Source: Diadema setosum (taxonomy: Eukaryota; Echinodermata; Echinoidea; Diadematoida; Diadematidae). From it: a stretch of DNA of 64,000 nt. The notes beneath the pieces were generated by a model. The model had not been told where the DNA came from, did no database searches, and saw only the letters and a program-made list of their open reading frames with translations. The position numbers and the translations under genes are program-made. The stretch spans positions 1,877,001 to 1,941,000 of the forward strand of contig CM067067.1 in NCBI GenBank assembly GCA_033980235.1, given 5' to 3'. Within the stretch, counting starts at the first letter, position 1; the number at the start of each line of letters is the position of its first letter. This document shows, in pieces, positions 13,801-25,800 of the stretch.

Positions 13801-16800
13801 TTATATCATTACTCAGCTAATCACAAGTGAAGTCATTCCTGTAGTGAAACAAAAGAAGGGTGCAAACTGTAACAAAGCCTTTCAAATCAAGTCTCACTAT
13901 TCTGCTGTAACCTCTGATTTCCTTTTTATCTCACCATGGGCTGCAATGACACAGATAATTCAAACAGTATGATCTTAAAGGTACCACTCAACATAAATCA
14001 GTGGCAAAAAAAGTCTGAAATCTGGGAGCTGACAGTCAAGTAAGCAATGTAGGACCAATGCAATCGTGGCATAGAGTAGAAGATATGATACCAACTTCAG
14101 CCTCCTGACAATTCAAAGTCAGGAGATATGCCCAATATCTGCATTAAAACACTATATACAGTAGCATGGGGATTCATGGAGTAAAAAGGAGGGCCTGTTG
14201 CATTTGAGAATCCCCACAACAAATTGTGTTCAGCTTTAACACTGATCTCTATGTCAGTTCACACACAGCCAAAGAATCTTGACTAGAGTCTACCAATACA
14301 GATGAGTGTGCACTTCAATGCACATATTCGCTGACACATGGCTGATGGGGGCGCTATTCATGGTTTCAAATGTACCCTGGTGGGCAGCGAATGGAGGCTG
14401 TTGCAATTGGACCACCCATGTTTCCTCACACTCCTAGGCCTTTAAAGGCTGTAGTCCTGTACTGAGAATACAGTAGTTACGATGAAAAATCGCGAGTGCT
14501 ACTTACCAGCTTTGACGATATCTTTCTCCATGTCTGTGAGCACGTCATAGGCTGAGAAGAATCGGAAGGGGAACTGCCTGCTGTTGACAACAGAGCCGCG
14601 GTCAGTCAGCTTGTAGATCACCCACTTGTGGTGCTTTTCGCTGATCCCTGCTGCAATCATGTTGCGCAGGTTGCGCAGCATAGCCATGAAGGGGAGCTTC
14701 TTGTTGTCTAGGAAGTGAAACAACAAAAATCTTTGATTACAACAAGAGAAAAAAGAGAGGGGAATAATGAACACTGTCTAAATGGAATTTTACAACGAAT
14801 CCCAATACTGTAAATGCAGACATTTTCATGGTACAATAATTTTCTCATATTTCACGCTACTTTTGGCTGGTGCAGATTCTAAAACCAGTGAACATATCTT
14901 CATAATTTTCTCTGCACATTTTGAATAGATTGACAATTGCGCAGGGCGACTTAAAAACCTGCAAATATGTTTCTAATTAATCGTGTAAAAATATCAATGT
15001 TTACAGCAGTCACAAATTCTGGTATTTTGATGTAACCGAAGGTAGTGTGCAGTCCTAGACCTTTTACTCATTTGCTATATACTGTCATCATTTGATCATG
15101 ATCAACACACTCCATGCTTCAGACAGCATGGCAGCAATTACCTTGAATTTAGTGTATGCTGCCGCTTCAAGAGGGGAAAACCTTGTGTCAATGATTAACT
15201 CTAACTTGGGAAATTTGCTTTATGGTGTAACCCATTTCTAAATATGAATGTGCTTTGCGGTATGACTCATTGCCAAATTCCTAGGATGGACAAGTACGAG
15301 CAGAGGTTACTCTTTTAAACAAGTCTTTTTTGCACTTGCATCTTCATATCATGATAGACAGTGCATACATTGTGGAGTACATCAGTTCATAACTTGCAAA
15401 ACAAATTCCATTCTTAAGGAGCTCAAACTGAGTCAGAATTTATAAATAAGCTGACAAAAAACAATCCTAAATTGATCCCATTCACATCAGATAGTACATG
15501 AAATACTGCCAGCACATTAGACCTTGTTCAATGTTACTAGAGTCAGCCACAACTTCTGACTAGTATTACAACTAATAGGGGATATATATGACTTGATCCT
15601 GAGACTGATGTGGCTTTGTGCCTTTGACTATTTTCCCACGATTAAGGCATTTTGGACTGAGGCTCTGCTGAGCTTTCTTACCGATGAGCTGCTCCCATAC
15701 TGGGGCCTTGTTACCCTTCAGTGAGACCTGGGTCTCCCATGTCTCTGGGGTAGGTAGCTTCATCCTCTTGCCTGCCCGGTTAGCATCCCAAGTGCCTGGA
15801 AGATGACTTTGGTAGAACGTCTCCAAATTCTCAGGATACCTGGATGATACAAAAATGACAGCAGTGTAGTCTAGGCATCTCATGATTAAGATTTAATACA
15901 AGATAAAACCAAGAATGTGGTGTAAAATTGGAACAAAACAACAACATAATCATGTTATGTAATCTAAGTCTGTGCAATACAAACAACATAGGAGATTGGG
16001 AAGCTGAATGCACACTTACATTACATTCTTTGTTTCTGTACACAGAACATGAATTTGACCATAAGACATTGAAAAGCACTCACTTACAAGCATTAGATTA
16101 TTGTTTCTGCTAATCAAGTTTCTTGCTGTACAGATTCATATTCCACTATACCAGGAGAGTTCATCCTATATATGCCATAACGATTACAGATATATGAATC
16201 GGTGATAAAATTCCTTTTATGGTCACTATCTCACCATAGGACTATAAATTTACACTGAAGGTGATAACCTTGCTGCATTTGATCATTAAAAGTAATTCTT
16301 ACCTAAATTACTTTTATGTTAGATGAATGTCTTCAAAAGCAAGCAGCATTTGTTTCATTTTGCTACCCCCCCCCCATATATATACTGTATGACTGTCTTG
16401 TTCTCAAATTTTCTATAGTTAACTGGCACCAAAGTTTACATCAGGGGTACATTCTTATTTTGGGAGGGTAATACAACATCCTACAATGTATGGCATGTGT
16501 ACCAAATACAAAACATAGTTAACATCCACGATGTTTATGGATGAACAAGGAAAAGTAGAAATTACGCGGTGCGTAACATATGTCCCCGCCAGAAGTAGCA
16601 TTTTGTAACAAAATGTGCAATATAGGTAAAATAATCAAGGTCAAAGAAGTCAAAGGTCAAAATTCTGTGTAGAAGTTTTGAAGCCCTCACATAGTGCCAT
16701 CACATAAAGCAAATGAAATCGAAATTGGGTTAGAAATGGCGAAGGAGTAGCATTTTGTAGCCAATGTACAATATAGGTCAAAAATCAAGGTCAAAGGTCA

Positions 16801-19800
16801 AAGAAGACAAAGGTCAAAATTCTGTGTAGAAGTTTTGAAGCCCTCACCTAGTGCTATCACATAAAGCAAACGGAATCGAAATCGGGTTAGAAATGGCGAA
16901 GGAGTAGCATTCTGTAGCAAAATGCACAATATAGGTCAAAATCAAGGTCAAAGGTCAAAGAAGTCAAAGGTCAAAATTCTGTGTAGAAGTTTTGAAGCCC
17001 TCAACTAGTGCCATCATATAAAGCAAACGGAATTGAAATCGGGTTAAAAATGGCGAAGGAGTAGCATTTCGTAGCAAAATGTACAATATAGGTCAAAAAT
17101 CAAGGTCAAAGGTCAAAGAAGTCAAAGGTCAAAATTCTGTGTAGAAGTTTTGAAGCCCTCACCTAGTGCCATCACTTAAAGCAAACGGAATCGAAATCGG
17201 GTTAGAAATGGCGAAGGAGTAGCATTTTGTAGCAAAATGTACAATATAGGTCAAAAAATCAAGGTCAAAGGTCAAAGAAGTCAAAGGTCAAAATTCTGTG
17301 TAGAAGTTTTGAAGCCCTCACCTAGTGCCATCACATAAAGCAAACGGAATCGAAAACGGGTTAGAAATGGCGAAGGAGTAGCATTTTGTAGCAAAATGTA
17401 CAATATAGGTCAAAGGTCAAGGTCAAAGGTCACGACTGAAATTCTGTGTACAAATTTCAAAGCTCCCATGTAGTGCTATCATATAAAGCAAACAGAATCA
17501 AAATTGGCTCATAAATGACAGAGAAGTAGCAAATTGAAGATTTTGATCACACACAGACGCACACACGGACACACGGACGGACGGACACACGGACGGACGG
17601 ACGGACGGACGGACGGACACACGGACACACACACGTACGGAGCCCGTTTCATAGTCCCCTGCTCGAACTCGTTCGGCGGGGACAATTACATAAAAATTAA
17701 AAATGTTGCAACAGTTGTAGATTCATATGACAAACATACCAGAAAAGTATCAAAGGAAAATGAGAAATACAGAGAAAGGGCTCTAAACATGCCTTACCTT
17801 TTCCCTAGCAGGCACATGACACTGTCTACTGGTTCAGTGATGTGAAGCTTCCTGATGAGTTGCTTTAAAGTAAAGCTCAGCCTCTCCACCTCCTCCTCAT
17901 CTGTGTCACTGTCGTTCCCTTCATCATCACTGTCCTGACTCTCACTCTTCTTCTTCTTCTTCTTTTCCTCCTCTGATAGCTCCTGTCCATCCTTTTTGGT
18001 GGAGTCATGTTTTGTTTCCTTCTTCTTCTTCTTTTCCTTGTTGTACTTTGCTGCAGGGAGGAAAGTAAAAGACTTATGATCAGATCCTTACCATACATCG
18101 CCTTAACCCAACGCTGCACACTGGCACTGGTCCGGTGGTCCCTGACCAGTAAAAATCACTGTCGGACCAGTAACTTTTCAGGAATAGACCAGTAAAAAAT
18201 GGAAAAAAACTGGGTACATACTGGTCCGACAGACAGGTCGGACCAGTAGAAAAAATGGGTTAGTGTGCAGCCCTGCTAAACCTGTTGAAAACTAGTCACA
18301 AGAATACTTGGACAGGTGTCTATGTGTCTACATGTTGTAGCAAAATCAGCCTGTCCTAAATGGGGTAAGACCTGATCAGTCATGGCTATGATTTATCGTT
18401 TGATTTCAAACCTAAGCAAACAAAGACACACAGCTTTCGTGCAGACTACTGGAGTTGGCTTTCATTAAATCCTAATACATTTTGATTGACATATCAAACC
18501 TCTGCATGATATTCCCACAAATTTTAAAGGAACCTCTAGACACTATGTACACATGTCAATCTCATGTACACCGAGTATGACAATGTTCTGGAAAACAAAG
18601 ATCACTCAAAGTGAACTATATCTGACTTCATTATATGTTTGATACTTCATATCGAGAGAAACTATGTACAAGTGTAATATAGAATCATAACACTTTTATC
18701 ACCTTTTGATTCACAGATGACAACATCTCAACTGTAACATGTCTGCTAAATAGCCAAACTCACTAAAACATTTTTAAGATTGGATGCACAGCAGCAAGAA
18801 TGCAACACATCACGCTGTTTGGGACAATCCAGGAACATATGATGAGCTACAAACATGCAGAGATCTTCTCATAAATGGGTATGTAGAACTGCAGATGAAT
18901 GACTTCTTAAAAAGAGCTCACACTTAGACTTCATTACTCACCCAGCTGGTACTGGTCAAACTTCGGAAAGCGGTCAATCATGGCCTTGCGGAGGGCGGAT
19001 GGCAGTGATCCATAGTTGATATTCTTGTCATGGAAAGTCTTCATAGAAAAGAAAAAGCTTAATCTTTAATTAGACAGTCACATACATGTACATCAATTTG
19101 GTTTGCTTGAAAACGTAGAACCTACACAGTACTATTATACATGTACTTAGTATTTATCTCAATTAGATACAAAATGGAGGACAAAAGATAAGCTAGTAAT
19201 CCTTGTCTGTCATCAACATGGTTACCTTCAGAAAGAATGGTAACACTGAGAAAATTAAGACAGAAAGTGCTTAAAAAAGAGTGTTATCTGTTTTATCTTT
19301 ATCTTCATTTTCATTTTCATACTTTCATGTTGATCCATTGTGGTTCTAACTACAATTTTGTAGCTATTCTGTCCCAAGTATCACACAGCCTTGTCATCAG
19401 TCCACATGTTGCTATTGGTTTCTATTATAAGGTCTCATAAAAACTTAGCATAAAAATGCCCTAAATCACTCTGTTATGTTAGTCCTTAAATAAAAGAACT
19501 GAATGTCATTTGCCAAAACCTTAATCTCTGCAAAAGGTTTAGACAAAGTGGATCATTTTCTGACTTAATTCCTGAAGGGACTTAGGGGGTGTTGCAAGAA
19601 AGTCGAGTTGCGATTAATTGCAAATATCTATTGCAACTTTGCAATAGATAGATCTATTGCAACTTGCAATCAATTGCGAGTTGCTGTTGCAAGAAAGGAG
19701 CTTGCAATTAATTGCAAGATGCAATTAATTGCAAGCTCCCTTGCTGTATTTTGTATTTATAAAAGCGACTGGCAAGACAAGCCTAGCCAATTTGTCCATT

Positions 19801-22800
19801 TTCAATGCATTTTGCATGCATGAGAGATACCTCATATAGCTCAATGTGTTGTGTCTCTCCTGTGGTGGAGGTTTGCTGTGCGATCGTTGGGGATTCGAAA
19901 CAGAGTAAGTTACAAAAATTGTCGATTTTGATCCCATTATTTGCTCATTGTGTCTTGTATTTAAAAGAGCTAGTTCCTTAGACTTACTTCTTATAAGAAT
20001 CTTCTTGAAAAATGGGAAAATGTGTTTCCTATAACTGACAGAGTTGTGGCTGTCTCGACCACTCATTGGGCACACAGTACATCAATCATAGTCCCACACA
20101 TAGCTCTTTGTGTTAGCATTTTTTTCTTGCATTGGCAAGCTCCTTTTCTTTTCTTTCTTTTTTTCTGCTGCCAGAGGCAGGGCTCTTATGTCTATAGGCT
20201 AGCTTAAAAAAAAAGTCAATGTCAACTAGACTTTCTGAAAGTACTCTAGACGCTATTCATTATCGATTCATTATCCAAATCTGCTACTCAAGCAGGATAA
20301 GAAGCTATCGGTAGAGACCTAGAGTGCTGGTGAGTGCTATGGCGATGAATAGGTGCTAGGCCTACGCTACGCCTTACACAATGTAGGCACCCTACGTAGC
20401 CTACAGTCTATAGTCTAGTCTAGAACCATCTAGATTTTACATAGCCCTAGGCCTACCCCCTTGGCCTCATTCCCCTCCTGTACATGTGGGCTAGTAATTT
20501 TGCAGTGATACTGTCCATGTGACGCGAAAGCTTGCTGAATTTTTTAATTGATGTGTAAATTTATTTTTGATAGGCCTAAATCACTCGATTAGACTCTGTT
20601 GTGGTCTAGGCCTGTGTTAGGCCTATATTAGTATATAAAATAGTCTTTAGGCCTATTTGTAATTTGGGCTAGTTTCTAGACCTAGCTAGGGGTTTACATC
20701 TAGGTAGGGCCTAGAGGTTCTAGGCCTAGTAGAAGTTCTACTTTTGCAGAAAGTTAAGAGTTGGCCCAAGGGTACGTGCTCCACGATTTCACTATTTTAG
20801 TCCAACGGTTAGAACTAATCAACCGTATCAACCGTATCAGTGACCCCTACACAGACGTGTCATTATTGATATTGGTGTGAGCCTACAGCGCCCCGGGGTT
20901 AGTCTAAAACCTTCTTTGAGCAGGGAGGTGGAATCAAAGAGGTTGGAGAACCTCTTTGGGTGGAATAGACCTTGCTTTTTTAGGTTGTTCTGTTCTGGAA
21001 TTTGGACGGATCAATTGAAATCTTGCAATTTAGTGTTGACTAGCTGGATCAATAAAAAGCTAGGATTTAAAACGAACAAGGGCCAAGTGCATCTGTTTGG
21101 GTAACTATACACAGCCCAGGGTCCCAGTCGCTGTACTTCGCACCGCATCTGGTTGGGCTACTGTTTGGGGGGGGGGGGAGAGAAATTGAACCATTTCTAT
21201 AGCAAGTACCTACAAGTAATCAGAGTTGCATGGATAGTACTGTAGTGTAGTGTATCAAACAGTGCCAGTAAAACTTTAAGTTTTGTAATACAGCTAGTGT
21301 GTAAATATAGGTCTATAGTCACCAAGGCTGACATTTCAGACAAGAAGCGTACGGATAAGATGAGCAAACTGACTGTAGGATATCTAAGCAGAAATATTTA
21401 CATGTGTCAGTGCTTTTGTTGAAAACAAGTGCCAGTGGTTGAAGGGGTACACTTATGAAAGCTACCCAGGCCTGGAATTCATGTGATTTACTTGATGGAG
21501 TCATAACTATGAGTACAACAATTCTTTATGCTCTTTTTGTTTGTGGAAAGAACAAATAGGCCTTCTTAGAATGCATTTAAATAAATGGTATTTATGGACA
21601 CTTACCAATTAGATACCAGAATTTGCATAGTACCATACTCTAACACAAGGTGTGTGCCACCCTATAGTGTAGTTGTATGTAACCCCATAGGCCTACCCAA
21701 GCACCACGTCACAGTGACCTCCGGATTTGGGAGATGAGGAAACATAGTTGAGAGTGCTTGCAATAGGCAGGACACATGAGAGCCTAATGGATGTGTGATT
21801 TGCAATGTACATTGTATAATATATACGGTACAGCACTAAAAATATTGTACATGTCTGCATATGAATATGAGTGGGGGTGATGGATTGTTGGGCAGTCAAC
21901 AGTCAACCGTGCCGAAGTCAATTTGATTTGGACGATTAAAGAAATAGATTCTGCTTCAAGAAATTTTGGCTTATGAAGATTAACATTAATAGAATATAAA
22001 GAGAAGAGGATGTGAAAAGACTGCAGACGTTGGTGATTATTTGACTTTAATATGCAAGGTGAATGACTGTATAGAGGGTTAATTTGTTACAGAGGGGAGG
22101 ATATGAAAGCAGTTCAAAGAGTGTTCCAACATTATTGTAATATCAAGTAAAAAGTGCCTGCTTCTAAACATCAATGTCCATTTTGTTCCTACACTGTTTG
22201 GTTGCAATTTTGCAAATTCTCATTGCTCTTTTGTACTTCTGCACGATGAGACAATTTCATCTGTTCTATCAGCAGGGAAAGGAAGAAAAAGAGGAGAAAA
22301 ACCATGTTTCTTCAAGACCGAGACTCACACCAGCATGAGAATTCCAGCCAGTGCACACAGACAGTAAGTGAACATTGTACATTGTACGATAATTTCCAGT
22401 TAAGAGAGAGAATGAAATGTGTAGAACCTCTCAGCTTGAAATGTGAATATACATTTGTATTGATTTGTTGGAATCTGTCATTATTGTTTTAGGATAAATT
22501 CTGATGTGATGTCTCATTTGAGGATACTTGTACAATGACTTCATCCTACTGAACAAGAAAATGTACAGCATGGCATAGTAATGAGTAAAGAAGACTTCGC
22601 AGCAGTTCATACAAAATTATAAGCAAAAATGATGCATTGAAATTTACATAACACAAAGTTACCCATAATGAAAGGAATGTTTTGTACAGCAATGGCTTAT
22701 ATTATGTTTAATAAAGAGTTAAGACATTCAAATCTCTTTATCAAGCCCCCTGAAAACTGAAAATGCTCTACATATCCTGACAGTAGTATTCAGGCCTCCA

Positions 22801-25800
22801 TGATTCAGGCACATTGTATTATTTTGGCTCATGAAGTTGCATGTAATACGAATTCTTCGGTATATTACTGATTGTTTGAAATTTCCCTCATTTTCAAATT
22901 AAAATGTTGGTACCATCATACCTTTACACAAAACGCCTTTTGGATGTCCACAAAATGACTTTGTGAGTGCCATGTTTCCATTTTTATTTCTCATTTCTTG
23001 TATCATGTATAGGTATAACTTCTGTGAATCAAGGGGAATGGCAGCTGAGGGCAGACAGGCCAAACTTGATGTCAAGAGACAGTATACACTGCAAAGGATG
23101 AGCAGCTCGCTGTCAACAATGAGGAAAAGTGTGAACAAAACAAGGCAGTGATTTTTTAAACACATTTCATCAGGCTGAGGTCATCACTCTTAGAAAACAA
23201 GGGACACACGAAGCAAGCAGTGTTTCAGAGCTGCAACAAGTGCATGGGTAGTAATAATCTCGGCTGCATCACATGCATCCAAGTGTGCTAGCTACAATAA
23301 TAGCACGTTGTGCTTTTCAAAGATATTGAAGAGTCCTTTGGATATTTTGCCCCTGTCACTTATTCTGTGTGAGTCATTCATTCTGCAGTATTAGCACTGA
23401 TAATGGGATAATCAACCTTTTACCGAACCAGTGTTCAAGAAGTTACGTGTAACATCCAAAACCCTCCACGTAGAGATTGGCAGAAAACATATTGCAGAGC
23501 CCTGTTTTGTTCTTTTTCATGGGAAGAAATGTTCAGTCCATGATGTGAGTATGTACTATGCAGGGAGGTGACTCACCTCCCTGGTATATGTATGTACACT
23601 GTAAAGCACCACAGTTTGAGTTTCTAGAGAGCTGTAGGACAATTATAACTTAAATATACAAGAGTAATCTGGCCATGAACATCATGTCTATGGACATGTT
23701 TTACTATATTTTTTTTTCCTTACCCTAGTCCATTATACACCGTAAATACAGCTACTACTGTAATCATAATTTCCAAGGTAACAGTTCACTGGTCCTTGTT
23801 TTGTTATTCAAAATACAAAATATGGTTGTTACTCTGAAGGCTTGTAAGTCTCAGCCATATTCCATTTCAGGCTATCAAACCTTTAGAATAAGGAACATTC
23901 AAAATAACAAACAGTTGTATTAAAGCACATCATCGAACTCAAAACTGCCAAGGTATATTGTGAGACATTTCATGTTTCTTGGTGGTAAAAAAAAAAAGTT
24001 CTTTAATAAGTACTGGTTGAAATTATGATGATCTTGATCTTGTTTACAGTTGTGTAGCACCACCTGGGGGCTGATGAACCTGTGCTGTGGCAAGATGGCA
24101 CTGAATTTGATTTCTCAGCAATTGAACCACTTATTTGTATTGCATTCATGGGTCCTGGGATAGTTCCCACTAGAAGGCTAGAAGGTAGTTACGAGATATG
24201 TAGTAAACCATATTTTCCAACAAGCTGTATCTGTTTCACACTAGCACAAAAGATCAGTAGATACTGATGTGGGTCAATTTGCCGATTACATTACTAATCA
24301 GTTGTACAAAGTTACATGTACAGTATACAGTGAATACAATGGTGGATCTTTTTTGGTTAATATGTTGTTTCCCAATTGACATCGTGATATTGTAGCATAA
24401 TTGAACACATTTCTGGGGCATTTGCATACATTTTTGGGCAAAAAATTAACAGTTCTGCATGTCAGAAGTATTTTTCACTGTAACATTTGGTTACCTTAAA
24501 CTTAATAAAGACATGTTTGTATGAGTAGATCACAGCACAAGTATACAAATGCAGATAAGTTACATGTAGATAAGCTAACTTTATGCGTGGTTGTCTTGAT
24601 ATTCAGTACTGTATTAGTACCTCTATGACCATGCATGCTTAAAAGATATGCATGAGTGCATGACAGTGGGGAACACACACATGAGTATTCAGCCATAGAT
24701 GTGGGTTAATTTTGAGCTCAGTTGATGGTATGATCTGGGATAGATAGGGTTTATGCAATGGGGAGAGAAACTTGGTGTAATTCAGATGTGAGTGCATGAT
24801 GTTATCATGAAGATGTTCATGTCATACACTACATATGTATGTGTTCAGTTGTGCTGAACTGCAGAGAAGACATGAGGTATAGAATACAGGTTTCAATGTG
24901 GAGGCTTTGACACATTTAGCGATAGGCCTACATGTCCTTGGAAGAGAGCATGTGAAGTAATCCTACTTATGAGGATAGCTACAGGTAGTTGACTGAAGGG
25001 TTTCCAGCAGACTGTCAACCAGTTTGCAATTAAGCATGTTACAGAGAATGTTCATTCAATTTATCAGTTTTAAGTATAAATGAATCTGATTATTGATTTA
25101 AAAAAACAAAAACAAATAGAAAAATCACAAGCAAGGGATTATTGAAAACATTACTCTTTGTTCACTATTTTAATGGAGTCAATCACACAGTGAATAGGGA
25201 GCTATGTATGGAGCAACATACAAGAAACAAACAATCAGCAGTAATGAATTATTGAACCTAGTAATTATTCCAGTAGTTTAATGTTACATATATCATAATA
25301 ATATGTAACACTTTGATTTACTCAACCCTTCTCATTTTGTAGGTGTAACTAGTGTTTCATAATGAGGAGTGTATACTAAGTACACGTGTAATTGGCTCTT
25401 CTGTACTCAGCAATGTGTGCATTCTCATTACTTGCCTTTTCATACTTGTAGTATGCTTTTCTTTTGCACATTTCTCTGTACTATCAGTCATTATATGAAC
25501 ATTTCTTTCAATATGAGAGCAACAAGAAAAGAGGTATCATGTAGGGGTCCTACATATCTGTGAAAGTGCATGCTGTCTTGTTCAGAGCAGGGAGGTACCT
25601 CCCTGTTCAGAGAGACAGTGTGTCTTTTGTCTCCATCATGTCTTGTCATCAATTTCCCAGCATCATCAGATATGGGGCAAATGGGGGGGGGGGGGGGGTG
25701 GATGAGGAGCAAGCTTAATTTGCGATACTGTACGCGCCATATATTTAACAAGTATTTATCAAGACTGAGACAAATTGTGCAAGTAGTTCAATTCATGATT

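Noticed and set aside
9162..17688. CRISPR-like array (regular repeats in family B)
   Set aside because: Units of about 157 bp are tandem copies throughout with no unique spacers, in an animal genome.
17877..18119. Minus-strand Arg-rich ORF overlapping TEP1 exon 5
   Set aside because: Wrong frame of the Lys/Asp-rich exon; the frame used by TEP1 links exons 4 and 6.
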